A stretch of DNA of 61,621 bases from Clostridiaceae bacterium. Lineage in GTDB: Bacteria; Bacillota; Clostridia; Christensenellales; CAG-917. Position 1 is the first letter of the stretch; the number at the start of each line of letters is the position of its first letter. The stretch is taken from the NCBI GenBank assembly GCA_031289315.1, contig JAITPR010000059.1, positions 1 to 61,621 on the forward strand, in the 5' to 3' direction. Position numbers and translations under genes: made by a program. Below, in pieces: positions 9,059-17,749 of this stretch. The notes beneath the pieces were generated by a model, which saw only the letters and a program-made list of their open reading frames with translations, had not been told where the DNA came from and made no database searches.

Positions 9059-10237
9059 ATGGTAAACATAGCTACCGCTGAAAATGCGTTAAAGACACTT
9101 TATTTAGGCGTTTTAGCCGAACAACTCAACACCGGGGTAAATCCGTTGTTGGCAAAGATAGAAAAAACCTCCGCCGACGTGTGGGGTAAGGAAGTAAAAA
9201 AATTGGCTCCGTACGGGCTTAACGGCGGTGTGGGAGCCGGTTCGGAAACGGGTGCGTTGCCCGTCGCCGGCGAAAATAATTACGCCGTTTTCACTCTGCC
9301 GCTTAAGAATTTCTACGGCAAAATCGAAATTTCCGACAAGGCGGTGCGCGCCTCCGAAACCAGCGCCGGGGCGTTTGTAAACCTCCTGAACGCGGAAATG
9401 GAAGGCTTGCTGAAAGCCAGTAAATTCAACTTCGGGAGAATGCTTTTCGGCGACGGCTCCGGCGTGCTAGCCACATTGAGCGCCGCCGGCAGTCTTTCCG
9501 GGGAGGTTCCCGTCGACTCCGTGAGGTACATAACGGAGGGCATGACGGTGGATTTCGTTCAGCCCAACGGTCAGTATACTTCCGGCTGGAAGGGGTCACG
9601 CGTCCTCTCGACCAACCGCGTAGGCAACAGCTTTACGGTCATGCCTTACGACCCTTCGACAAGCGCCGTCCCGCCCGTCGGCTCAAAGGTCGTCGTGCAA
9701 AATTCGTATGGCAACGAGCTTACCGGGTTGGAAGCCGTGTTCGGCGCCAGCCCGTCCATATACGGACTTGCCCGCGCAAACTACAGATTTTTAAATCCGT
9801 ATAACAAAAGCTTGGGCAGAAGCTTAGAGCCCTCCGACATTCAAGAAGCCGTCGACTACGTGGAGGAACAGGCGGGCGGTACGGTGGACATCATTGTGTC
9901 CTCCTACGATGTAAGGCGCGCCTACGCAGATTGCTTGGCGCTTAACCGCACCAACCTCGATTATATGACGCTGGACGGCGGTTATAAGGCGATTTCTTAC
10001 GGCGGCATTCCCTTCGTCGCCGACAGATTCGTCGCGGACGGCTCACTGTATGCGCTCAATTCCGCCGATTTCAAGCTGCATCAGCTCTGCGACTGGCGTT
10101 GGCTGGAGGGCGAAAGCGGCAACGTCTTAAGACAAATACCCGATAAGGCGGTGTACACGGCGACGCTGGTTAAGTACGCCGACCTACTCTGTGAAAGACC
10201 CATGGGTCAAGCCAAAATCCACGGCATTACCGCGTAA
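9059..10237 (+). CDS. Phage major capsid protein
   Basis: A 392-residue protein directly after the scaffold gene. It has features of a capsid subunit: an N-terminal helical arm (NALKTLYLGVLAEQLN), a central segment KNFYGKIEISDKAVRA, a glycine-rich region SKFNFGRMLFGDGSGVLA, and a beta-rich C-terminal half ending with KAVYTATLVKYADLLCERPM. Length fits HK97-fold capsids. The ATG follows TTAGGAGTATTTT. The gene is intact. Identification is by position, size and general similarity, not by a diagnostic catalytic motif. Confidence 0.8.
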   Translation: MVNIATAENALKTLYLGVLAEQLNTGVNPLLAKIEKTSADVWGKEVKKLAPYGLNGGVGAGSETGALPVAGENNYAVFTLPLKNFYGKIEISDKAVRASETSAGAFVNLLNAEMEGLLKASKFNFGRMLFGDGSGVLATLSAAGSLSGEVPVDSVRYITEGMTVDFVQPNGQYTSGWKGSRVLSTNRVGNSFTVMPYDPSTSAVPPVGSKVVVQNSYGNELTGLEAVFGASPSIYGLARANYRFLNPYNKSLGRSLEPSDIQEAVDYVEEQAGGTVDIIVSSYDVRRAYADCLALNRTNLDYMTLDGGYKAISYGGIPFVADRFVADGSLYALNSADFKLHQLCDWRWLEGESGNVLRQIPDKAVYTATLVKYADLLCERPMGQAKIHGITA

Positions 10238-10365
10238 TAACGAGGTAAAACCGGCAGAGGAATGCAAATTTTGGGGCGGGCAGGCAAGCTTGTAATGTGG
10301 TTTGCTTGCCCGAACCTAAACCGCATTCGGCGCCAAAAAACGTGCGCCGAAAGGGACTGGAAAAT

Positions 10366-10695
10366 ATGACGAACGGACTTATAGAAATAACGCACGACCT
10401 ATACGATATAGCGTCGCGCATAAGGGAAACGGACGAGTGTTGCCGCGTGTTTTTTAACGCGAAATTGCGCCGCTATGAGGTACACGGGGAGCGCGGTTTG
10501 CAATCGATTTTGCCGTATGCAAGCCTTGACGCTCGTGCCGTAAGTTATGTTTTGGAAACGCGCGCCGAACGAATTAAGGACTTAATGAAAGAAATCGAAC
10601 GGCAGAACGCCGCAATTGAGCGCGCGGAAAACAAAAAGTCAGCGGAGAAATTTGCAGAAAAAGCCGAAAGGGTATTGACGGAAGCAACAGTTTAA
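10366..10695 (+). CDS. Small helical phage protein downstream of capsid
   Basis: About 109 residues from ATG 10366, with AAGGGACTGG upstream. The protein is mostly helical and charged; residues 65-105 (AERIKDLMKEIERQNAAIER and beyond) form a likely coiled coil. The N-terminal part includes RRYEVHGERGLQSILPY, which I do not recognise as a domain. Position after the capsid gene fits a head-completion, decoration or minor structural protein. Confidence 0.6.
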   Translation: MTNGLIEITHDLYDIASRIRETDECCRVFFNAKLRRYEVHGERGLQSILPYASLDARAVSYVLETRAERIKDLMKEIERQNAAIERAENKKSAEKFAEKAERVLTEATV

Positions 10696-10744
10696 GGTAA
10701 AGAAAAGAGATGCGGAATCGCATGGAACGGTGTGGTTGTGCGGT

Positions 10745-11045
10745 AATGTTGCGGCGGAAGCCCCCGCTTTGGGGGAAAGCTTTATGCGCGTTGCATGAAT
10801 ATTCCGTGGAATGCTTTATGCGCGTTGAGGGGGAAGTGACGTAAGAGGGTAGGCACCCATAAGGGGACCTTTCGACTTCGCTTACGCTTCGCTCAAGGTG
10901 ACAATCTAAATGACCACGCTCCTATTGAGGGTGGGTTAAAGAAAACGGTCCGCTCAAGGCGACAGGATTTTCCGCAAAAAACAGGGTCAAGCGTCACGCT
11001 TGCGGTTTTTCGGTTCCTTTTGGGCGACCAAAAGGAACGTAAATA
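10745..11045. repeat. Repeats A and B inserted inside the phage module
   Basis: A reverse copy of repeat A (GGGGGAAAGCTTTATGCGCG ... CTCAAGGTGACAATCT, about 10758-10909) is followed by a short repeat B with the hairpin GTTCCTTTTGG-GCGA-CCAAAAGGAAC (11010-11037). This accounts for most of the 405-nt gap between genes; no ORF is seen. Confidence 0.65.
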
Positions 11046-11100
11046 AAAAACAACAAAACCAAAAAAAGGAGTTCCGCGGGGGTACCGCGGGGAGGGAATT

Positions 11101-11649
11101 ATGACGATAAAACAATTGCTTGGGAATGTACTTCGGAAGCTGGGGTACGAGGATTTTACGGCGAAAACCGTGTACGGCGCAGACGAGGAGGAAATGATTG
11201 ACAAGCTCCTTTACGCCGCGGACTCCGTGTATAAGGAGATACGCACGTGCTATCTGCCTATTGAATTTACCGAAAACGTGACGACGGATGCAAACGGATT
11301 TTTGCCGTATTCCACGCTTTCAAGAAACATAATCGCGCCGCGCAAATTAACCGTCGACGGCAAGGAAAAGGGCTTTGTCGGGGGCGCTACCGGGTTGAAA
11401 ACAAGCTTCGTCGGGGGTGCTACGCTCACGTATGCCTACATGCCGGACGCGCTGACGTTGGAAGGAGATACTCCCGGAGGGTCGCTACCCGACTGGGTTT
11501 TGGAGGAGGGAACCGCCGGTGAATACGCTTTTAGAGAGGGCTTATACGACGTCGCGTCGGCGTTCGACGGGCGCTTTAGAGAGAGTATGGCGCGTATAAA
11601 ATACCGCGGCGGCTATCCCAAAATACCCGCAAGGAGGTGGGGGCTGTGA
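11101..11649 (+). CDS. Putative phage head-tail adaptor
   Basis: A 182-residue protein starting MTIKQLLGNVLRKLGYEDF. An N-terminal helical region (to about residue 55) leads into a beta-rich centre (TENVTTDANGFLPYSTL) and a helical C-terminus (EEGTAGEYAFREGLYDVASA). Size and layout resemble connector/adaptor proteins that sit under the portal in short-tailed phages (P22 gp4-like role). The position between capsid and a stabilisation-like protein fits. The ATG follows a GGGAGGGAATT site. Its stop overlaps the next start as GTGA. Confidence 0.5.
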   Translation: MTIKQLLGNVLRKLGYEDFTAKTVYGADEEEMIDKLLYAADSVYKEIRTCYLPIEFTENVTTDANGFLPYSTLSRNIIAPRKLTVDGKEKGFVGGATGLKTSFVGGATLTYAYMPDALTLEGDTPGGSLPDWVLEEGTAGEYAFREGLYDVASAFDGRFRESMARIKYRGGYPKIPARRWGL

Positions 11650-11777
11650 ACAAAATAAATTTAGAAACCGGCGCGCAGAAAAGTGTTGTGTCGGGAATCT
11701 ATGAGAGGGGAACCGCCGCGCACGGCGTATACCCGGTTGACGGCGCGCGGACTTATAAAAGGAGGTGGGGGCTGTGA
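11646..11777 (+). CDS. 43-residue ORF with duplicated gene junction
   Basis: GTG 11646 overlaps the preceding stop (GTGA) and follows AAGGAGGTGGGGGCTGTGA. The same junction reappears at its own 3' end (AGGAGGTGGGGGCTGTGA), so both proteins end RRWGL. It is either a tiny translationally coupled protein or a by-product of junction duplication. No motif is recognised in NKINLETGAQKSVVSGIYER. Confidence 0.45.
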   Translation: MNKINLETGAQKSVVSGIYERGTAAHGVYPVDGARTYKRRWGL

Positions 11778-13285
11778 CGGAAGGTAGCAGAAAAAGAGTG
11801 CCGTATTATAGACGGAAAATGGAAATACCGCTGTTTGAGGGCATTTCGACGAGCGTTACGCAGTCGGCGGCACCGCTTAAATACGCCGTGAATTGCTATA
11901 ATTTTACCTTCAAAAACGGGGCGCTGATGTCGGGACTGGGGGTCGGTGGCGGCAGGGTTCCCATAGGTGAGGACGGTGGCGGACTTACGTTGGAGCTTCC
12001 GGCAATGCCATCCGAATTCGGCGGGTGGATTGAAAGTATGCACATGTATCACCGCTTCGACTACGAAACCGGGAAGCGCGACGACCGTTTGGTGGTTATA
12101 TCCGGCAGCGGAATACCGATGTACGTCAAGTACTTTCGACCTAATTTGGCGCAGTTTAACTGGATACCGATAAACGGGATTTCCATGCCCGGCAAAACGT
12201 GCAGCGTCAATTACAACTATGACGGACGCGATATATTGCTGATTTCGTCAAAGAATTCCACGGTGCTTTTAGACGAGGGCGACGCATCTTATGTGCAGAA
12301 CAGCCCACACTTTAGTTCGCTTACAAAACACTATGAGCGTGTTTACGGAACCGTTTACGGCAATAAACGGCAGGTTTGGTTTTCGGACGACTTCAATCCG
12401 TTGAACTGGACGGTGTCGAATACGGAGGGCGGTTACATAGATTTCAACGATGAGGGCGGCGCCGTTATAAAGGTGGTGAGTTTTTCAAACTACCTATTTA
12501 TATTCAGAGAGTACGAAATTTTACGGCTTCGCGCTTTCGGTGACCAAAACGACTTCTCGCTGTCAAAGCTGTTTGTCGCGACGGGGCGGATTTTTGAGGA
12601 TACCGTGACGATTGCCGGCGACAAGATTATGTTTATGGCGGACGACGGCGTTTATGAGTTCAACGGGGAGACGGCGCGCAAGGTTTTTACCGATATAAAC
12701 GCGTTTTTCAATCTGCCGCAGGTGCGCCCAAGCGGTTGCTATATGCACGGAAAGTATTATTTGGCGTGCTTGCTGCGCTTTCCAAACCAACAAAGCACGG
12801 CGTTTTTGGACGAGATAGGACGCGCGTATTCGGTAAATGCATTGGTGGAATTCGACTTGGAAAAGCGCATATTCAGCATAATGCGCGGCGTGGATATATA
12901 TGCACTGCTTGCCGTGAGCATTGGGCGCGACTCTAGAATATTTACGCTGTTCAGCGACGAGCCGGCGCGAACGGTCGGGAATGTGGAAAGCTCCGCGTCA
13001 TATTTCGACGCACCGCTTGAGGCGCTGTGGCAAAGTCCGGAGAGCGATTTGGGTTATCCCGGACGCAAAAAGGTCATACGCTCCATCAACATAAACGTGG
13101 GGAGCCGCCCGGTAACCGTCGGCATTTCCGTGGACGGCAAGCGCTATGAATACGAGGTGTGCGGCAAAAACCGCAAAATCAACGTCGGACACGGCGGCGA
13201 ATTGGTGGCGTTCTCGTTTAAGTCGGGAGTGCTGCGCATCGGCACGGAGATAAACGCATTTTCGGTGACGTTCGACGTGGTGTGA
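11774..13285 (+). CDS. Phage neck/stabilisation-like structural protein
   Basis: About 503 residues from GTG 11774 with AGGAGGTGGGGG in front. The predicted beta-rich sequence contains RQVWFSDDFNPLNW (about residue 200), FSNYLFIFREYEILRLRAFG (about 238-257) and VTIAGDKIMFMADDGVYEFN (about 278-297), a pattern seen in P22 gp10-type packaged-DNA stabilisation proteins and related neck proteins. A final domain (RPVTVGISVDGKRYEYEV) is beta-strand-like. It is the last large structural gene: no tail fibre, lysis or integrase gene follows. The family call is moderate. Confidence 0.5.
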   Translation: MTEGSRKRVPYYRRKMEIPLFEGISTSVTQSAAPLKYAVNCYNFTFKNGALMSGLGVGGGRVPIGEDGGGLTLELPAMPSEFGGWIESMHMYHRFDYETGKRDDRLVVISGSGIPMYVKYFRPNLAQFNWIPINGISMPGKTCSVNYNYDGRDILLISSKNSTVLLDEGDASYVQNSPHFSSLTKHYERVYGTVYGNKRQVWFSDDFNPLNWTVSNTEGGYIDFNDEGGAVIKVVSFSNYLFIFREYEILRLRAFGDQNDFSLSKLFVATGRIFEDTVTIAGDKIMFMADDGVYEFNGETARKVFTDINAFFNLPQVRPSGCYMHGKYYLACLLRFPNQQSTAFLDEIGRAYSVNALVEFDLEKRIFSIMRGVDIYALLAVSIGRDSRIFTLFSDEPARTVGNVESSASYFDAPLEALWQSPESDLGYPGRKKVIRSININVGSRPVTVGISVDGKRYEYEVCGKNRKINVGHGGELVAFSFKSGVLRIGTEINAFSVTFDVV

Positions 13286-13371
13286 AGAGGTACAGAGGGC
13301 GGTTGACGTGAGTAAAACGCGCTCCTATTGGGGTGAGGGGGCGCAAAGAAAACAAAATATGAGGTTTATAT

Positions 13372-13488
13372 ATGGAATTGAATACTGTAAAGTCCGACAT
13401 AGAAGAAATTTTTATGCGACTGACTAAACTGGAGAAGGCGGTAAAAATATTGCTTGAAGCGTATGCGGAAAGCAATAATACCGATTAG
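13372..13488 (+). CDS. 38-residue coiled-coil peptide
   Basis: ATG 13372 follows GAGGTTTATAT. The peptide MELNTVKSDIEEIFMRLTKL and its continuation form one amphipathic helix with heptad spacing of I/L/V. Small coiled-coil proteins of this kind are common at the end of phage head or lysis modules, but no function can be given. Confidence 0.55.
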   Translation: MELNTVKSDIEEIFMRLTKLEKAVKILLEAYAESNNTD

Positions 13489-13605
13489 AGAAATCAATCA
13501 ATGACGCAAAAAAGCTTGTGCGGATTGGCGGCAATGTCGCGGCAGAGGCACCTATTGAGGTAGGGTTAGCTTAACCGAAACCGATTTTATGCGCGTTGCG
13601 GGGAG

Positions 13606-13839
13606 ATGTGGGTGGAGAGCCGTGAGGACTTCGGACACTGGGAGATGGACACGGTTGTGGGCAAAGGCAGAGCAGCATTGTTGGTGCTAACCGAACGAAA
13701 AACACTGCTGCAAATTATCCGAAAAATGCCCTCCAAAAACCAATCCGGCGTTATACGAGAGTTGGATAAACTGGAACGCAAGTACGGCGCACAAGGGTTT
13801 AGGGAACGCTTCAAAAGCATTACCATGGACAAAAGGTAG
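13606..13839 (+). pseudogene. IS30-family transposase fragment
   Basis: 77 codons matching the start of the IS30 DDE catalytic domain: EDFGHWEMDTVVGKG (first catalytic Asp), ALLVLTERKT and the end SITMDKR before a stop. The N-terminal HTH region and the rest of the catalytic domain (second Asp and Glu) are missing, so it cannot be active. It lies just past the last phage gene and may mark a deletion that removed the rest of the prophage. Confidence 0.85.
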
Positions 13840-13965
13840 TACTATAAACCTACATATTAGTTGCGCATGGCAAACTCTCCCAAATAAATAGAACTCTGCG
13901 TAAATAAAATTCCGCCAAAGCGCGCGGCACTAAATGAGATTTTTTTATCACATAGGTGCGCATGC

Positions 13966-13993
13966 TTGCGTATATAGGAAAAAGTGATATAAT
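13966..13993 (+). promoter_or_regulatory. Putative promoter for the ClC transporter gene
   Basis: TTGCGT at 13966-13971 and TATAAT at 13988-13993, 16 nt apart, about 57 nt before the ATG at 14051. The -10 is perfect and the -35 weak. Confidence 0.5.
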
Positions 13994-14050
13994 ACTAAAT
14001 CATGTTGGTGATAAACTTTTAACAGACTTATTGCGACCGCCTAAGGATAT

Positions 14051-15760
14051 ATGGAAAAAGACGATAAAAATGAAATAGAAACCGAAAACGGTGATATGGA
14101 TATAGCTGTTAACGCGAACGACGGGGGAAAACGTTGCGCGGAAGCCTACCATGATACCGCACGGCTTGAAGACCGCGCGACCGGCGGTGAGTGCTTAAAA
14201 ACGGCGGGAGTAGGCGGGGGCGCGCCGGATACGGAAATCGCAAATATAGACGGCGGCGTACCGGAAACGGAAACCGATGCGGACGACGGTGTACTAAATA
14301 CGAAAACGGAAGCGGCACGAGAGATATTTCCGAAAGGCTTACACGCGTTTTTAACAAAGTTCATGCCTCACGACCGTGCGGCGAAGCTTATCGCGTGCGT
14401 ATTAAAAAGCGGAGTTACGGGCATATTTACCGGTATAATAGTTTTCTTTTTCAGAATGGGTTACGCGGCGTTAAACGGCGGTGGCAGATACATTTACGGG
14501 TTGGTGGCGGAGCGTCCCGTTTTTATTCCGTTATTATTTTTAGGTTTAGTTATTCTTGCGGCGTTCATGGCGGCGGTGCTTAAATTTGCTCCAGATTCGG
14601 CGGGTGGCGGCATACCGCGTTCGGAGGGCGTAGTCCGAGGGCTGTTAACATTTAAGTGGTTGCGTACCCTGATTGCCTCCGTAGCGGGTAGCTTCATAAG
14701 TTTTTTTGCCGGCTTGCCTTTGGGGACGGAGGGACCGTGCGTACAGATAGGCGCGGCGGTGTCGGAGGGCAACAACGCCGCTTTTAAGACCGTTGAGGAT
14801 AACAAGCGTTACGTACGCACAGCCGGTGTGGCGGCGGGTTTTGCGGCGGCTACGGCGGCGCCTATAGCGGCGTTGGTATTTGCCACGGAGGAAGCTAATC
14901 AGAAATACGACCCGTTTTTGGTGTTGTCGGCGGGCATAGGAGTACTAACCGCCATGGCGGTGGCGTCGGCGTTATCGTACGCATTCGGCATAAGCGGCGC
15001 GTTTCTAGAAATGGGAACGATACCGGCGCTTCCGCTTCAATATATTTGGTCGCCGCTTTTAATAGGCGCCTTTGCCGGAATAGCCGCCGCCGTTTTTAAC
15101 AAGCTTACGGCGCGCGCATCGGCGTTCTTCCGCGACTTACTCGGCAAGAGCATGAAAAACACGAAATTTAAGTCCATAGAGCGGTTTGTGCAGATAAAAC
15201 GCCTTATATTGCTAATAGCGGTGTTTGCCGCCACGGGGCTTTTAGGGCTGTTTTGGGGTGACGCTACCGGGAGTGGAGATAAACTCATAACGGTGGTTTC
15301 GGCGGGCAAGCTTGCGTGGTATGTGTTGCTGATACTGCTTATCGTCAAGACGGTATTTATAATTTTCTCCACTTCGTCGGGTGCGGTAGGCGGTTTGTTC
15401 ATGCCTATGCTGACGCTAGGCGCGATTACGGGCGGACTTGCCGCGGAAGCATTGACGGCGGCGGGTGTACCGGACGTATACTATCCGACGCTTGTGGCGA
15501 TAGGCGTGTGTGCTTTTATAGGCGGCGCCATACGCGCACCGGTAACGGCGGTGGTACTTATAATAGAAGCGACGGGAAGTATCGTAGGAGGGCTTTATTC
15601 CATAATGGCGGTATTTGCTTCGATTACGGTTTTGGCGATTCTCCGTGTAGACTCGGTTAACGATTTGATTTTAGCGCAATTGCTAACGCGAAAAAGCGCG
15701 AAGTCTGCGGAAAATTCCGACGAAAATTCACAAATTGTAGCCGCGGTTCCGAAAAAATAA
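14051..15760 (+). CDS. ClC-family chloride channel/transporter
   Basis: A 569-residue protein of the ClC family, which moves chloride through the membrane, often in exchange for protons. The selectivity-filter motifs are present: GGGIPRSEGVVRG (about residues 190-202), GLPLGTEGP with the gating glutamate (about 223-231), and GGLFMPMLTLGAITGG (about 448-463). There are about 10-12 hydrophobic segments. The first 110 residues are an acidic, repetitive extension (GAPDTEIANIDGGVPETETD) not usual for the family. Start ATG 14051 follows AAGGATAT. It lies upstream of the ATP synthase operon with about 250 nt between; a functional link through membrane potential is only a guess. Confidence 0.93.
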   Translation: MEKDDKNEIETENGDMDIAVNANDGGKRCAEAYHDTARLEDRATGGECLKTAGVGGGAPDTEIANIDGGVPETETDADDGVLNTKTEAAREIFPKGLHAFLTKFMPHDRAAKLIACVLKSGVTGIFTGIIVFFFRMGYAALNGGGRYIYGLVAERPVFIPLLFLGLVILAAFMAAVLKFAPDSAGGGIPRSEGVVRGLLTFKWLRTLIASVAGSFISFFAGLPLGTEGPCVQIGAAVSEGNNAAFKTVEDNKRYVRTAGVAAGFAAATAAPIAALVFATEEANQKYDPFLVLSAGIGVLTAMAVASALSYAFGISGAFLEMGTIPALPLQYIWSPLLIGAFAGIAAAVFNKLTARASAFFRDLLGKSMKNTKFKSIERFVQIKRLILLIAVFAATGLLGLFWGDATGSGDKLITVVSAGKLAWYVLLILLIVKTVFIIFSTSSGAVGGLFMPMLTLGAITGGLAAEALTAAGVPDVYYPTLVAIGVCAFIGGAIRAPVTAVVLIIEATGSIVGGLYSIMAVFASITVLAILRVDSVNDLILAQLLTRKSAKSAENSDENSQIVAAVPKK

Positions 15761-16007
15761 CCATATCGGGCGTGTTTTTGCTTGCAAATGTGCGCTTGCA
15801 GTAGTAATATTAAAGCTGTTTCGTAGCAGTCGTTTCTTTATAGCTTAAGGATGGGCGCTACGCGATGAAATACGGTTGCTTTGCGGCTATAGGGTTATAT
15901 CTATATTTTATATAGGTGTAGCCGTACCGCGTGCGCGTAAGACAATTTTTTTGTCGGGCGCGGTATAAGTGTTTTTTGTTCCTTTTACACTAAAAAAGGC
16001 GTACGTT

Positions 16008-16751
16008 ATGTTTGAAGCGCTTTCTTCAAAATTTACGGACTTTTGGGTTGAGCAGTACCGCGATGCGTTCGGCGGAGGTATGTCCTCTTTAGGCGACGCC
16101 GTACGTGAGGCTATCAATCCGGAGCTTGTCAAGCTGGGGGCTATTGAGGTAGACCCCGCCATATTTACCGCGTTCGGCGTAACGGTGGTGATAATTCTTG
16201 CCGCGCTCATAATCCGTATTTTGGTGATACCGCGTTTTAAAAAGTACCCGCGCGGCTTACAGCTGATGTTAGAAAGTATCGTTTCTTACTTCGACAAGTC
16301 GGCGGAGCATGCCGTACACCGTCACGCAAGCTTTGTGGGACCGTATACCTTTACGGCGGCGCTGTTCATATCACTGGGTACGCTTGCGGAACTTTTGGGG
16401 CTCCGACCGTCGTTTGCCAGTGTAAATACCTGCTTCGCCATGGGCTTGACGACCTTTCTTGTCATAAACATATGCGGCATCGGAGAAAAGAAAATCGGCG
16501 GCAGGCTTAAGCGATATTTAAATCCGATTCATTTGATAACCGACCTATCGGTACCGCTTTCATTGTCGCTCCGTCTTTTCGGTGCGATTTTGAGCGGCTT
16601 TATAATAGCGGAGTTACTTTACGCGGTTATCGCGTTGAGTTTCGTACTGCCCGCGGCGGCGGCGGTAATAACCACTATAGTACACGCGTTTTTACAAGCA
16701 TATCTTTTTGCCACGCTTACGAACATTTTCGTCGGCGAGGCGGTGGAGTGA
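16008..16751 (+). CDS. atpB: ATP synthase F0 subunit a
   Basis: About 247 residues. Subunit a forms the two half-channels that carry ions to the c-ring. The C-terminal helices contain LSLRLFGAILSG (about residues 185-196), which includes the essential arginine facing the c-ring carboxylate, and the final LQAYLFATLTNIFVGEAVE typical of the family. The ATG at 16008 (MFEALSSKF) was preferred over an upstream in-frame GTG; its ribosome site (AAAGGC) is weak, so the exact start is uncertain. It is the first gene of the operon; no atpI is seen before it. Confidence 0.93.
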   Translation: MFEALSSKFTDFWVEQYRDAFGGGMSSLGDAVREAINPELVKLGAIEVDPAIFTAFGVTVVIILAALIIRILVIPRFKKYPRGLQLMLESIVSYFDKSAEHAVHRHASFVGPYTFTAALFISLGTLAELLGLRPSFASVNTCFAMGLTTFLVINICGIGEKKIGGRLKRYLNPIHLITDLSVPLSLSLRLFGAILSGFIIAELLYAVIALSFVLPAAAAVITTIVHAFLQAYLFATLTNIFVGEAVE

Positions 16752-16759
16752 CAAAAAAA

Positions 16760-16786
16760 GACGACGAAAAAATATTTTTCGCCGTC
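16760..16786 (+). other. Intercistronic hairpin between atpB and atpE
   Basis: GACGACGAAAAA pairs with TTTTTCGCCGTC around a short loop, with one A-C mismatch. There is no T-run after it on the plus strand, so it looks more like an RNA processing or stability element than a terminator. Confidence 0.5.
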
Positions 16787-16859
16787 CGCAAAAAATGATT
16801 TCTAATACCGTAAGGCTTCCGGATTTTCTTGAAGTAATACGGAATGAGAGGATAAAATT

Positions 16860-17108
16860 ATGTTAAGTTATTTATTGTTAAGCGCAATAGAAGGTCTCGG
16901 TTCGATAAGCGCGGCGATTGTCGTAGGTCTTACGGGCTTCGGCGCGGCGATGGGAATGGGCATGTCCGTTAGCAAGTCCGTCGACGCGATAGGACGCCAA
17001 CCGGAGGCAGACGGTAAAATACGCACTACGCTCATGATAGGCTTGGCGTTTATGGAGACATTGGCAATTTACAGCTTGCTTGTGGCGATACTTATCATGT
17101 TTGTATAA
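16860..17108 (+). CDS. atpE: ATP synthase F0 subunit c
   Basis: An 82-residue two-helix proteolipid that forms the rotor ring. Helix 1 is glycine-rich (GLTGFGAAMGMGMSVSKSV), the loop is the conserved GRQPEADGKI, and helix 2 has the ion-binding glutamate in MIGLAFMETLAIYSLL. The glutamine of helix 1 that Na+-binding rings carry is replaced by methionine, though Glu-Thr follows the Na+-like Glu-Ser/Thr pattern. A proton-driven ring is more likely, but not certain. The ATG follows GAGAGGATAAAATT. Confidence 0.96.
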   Translation: MLSYLLLSAIEGLGSISAAIVVGLTGFGAAMGMGMSVSKSVDAIGRQPEADGKIRTTLMIGLAFMETLAIYSLLVAILIMFV

Positions 17109-17236
17109 AAGGAACGCGACAAGCCATTTGCGACCGCGCCCGTTTGATAAACGGCGTACGGTTAACCCAAACGCGTCCGCGTTTTAAAGGGGCGACTCTT
17201 TTTAGGCGGCGCAAAAACCTTACGGAGAGAATAGTT

Positions 17237-17749
17237 ATGCGGATTTTAATTTCTGCCTTGCCTCTCAATTTGAATATCATAGAGATACTCATTCACATGT
17301 TCAACCTCGCCGTTTTAATCGTCGCGGTGCGTTTTCTATTGTATAAGCCCATCAAAAAGTTTATGGAAAAGCGCGCCGCCGAATACCGTACGGCAGATGA
17401 GGAGACACGCAAAAAGTTGCAAGAAGCCGAGGAATTTAACGAAAATTCTAAGAAGTTGCTTGACGAAGCCAGACGCGAAGCGGTGTCGATTGCCGACTCC
17501 ACTTCGGCTTCCGCGCGCGAACAAGCGGACGAGATAGTGACGGAGGCAAAGGAAAAAGCCGAAGGGATTTTAGAGCGTGCCTACGAGGATATACGGCTGA
17601 AAACGGAGGAGGAGACGCGCGGATTAAAGCACGCGATTTCCGAGCTTGCCGTTACGCTGGCGTCCGAAATTCTGGAAAAGGAAGTCACCGCGGAAGACAA
17701 CGACAAAGCCATAGACGATATTTTAAATAAATGGGAGCACCGCTCATGA
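17237..17749 (+). CDS. atpF: ATP synthase F0 subunit b
   Basis: 170 residues from ATG 17237 (GGAGAG upstream). One N-terminal helix (IIEILIHMFNLAVLIVAVRF, about residues 14-33) is followed by YKPIKKFMEKRAAEY and a long charged coiled coil that forms the peripheral stalk. Length is normal for a simple b subunit, so the missing N-terminal domain of delta has not been moved here (unlike the b-delta fusion of mycobacteria). The stop overlaps the start of the next gene as ATGA, giving tight coupling to the delta-alpha fusion. Confidence 0.94.
   Translation: MRILISALPLNLNIIEILIHMFNLAVLIVAVRFLLYKPIKKFMEKRAAEYRTADEETRKKLQEAEEFNENSKKLLDEARREAVSIADSTSASAREQADEIVTEAKEKAEGILERAYEDIRLKTEEETRGLKHAISELAVTLASEILEKEVTAEDNDKAIDDILNKWEHRS

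Noticed and set aside
16860..17108. Na+-dependent ATP synthase
   Set aside because: The helix 1 glutamine needed for Na+ coordination is absent.
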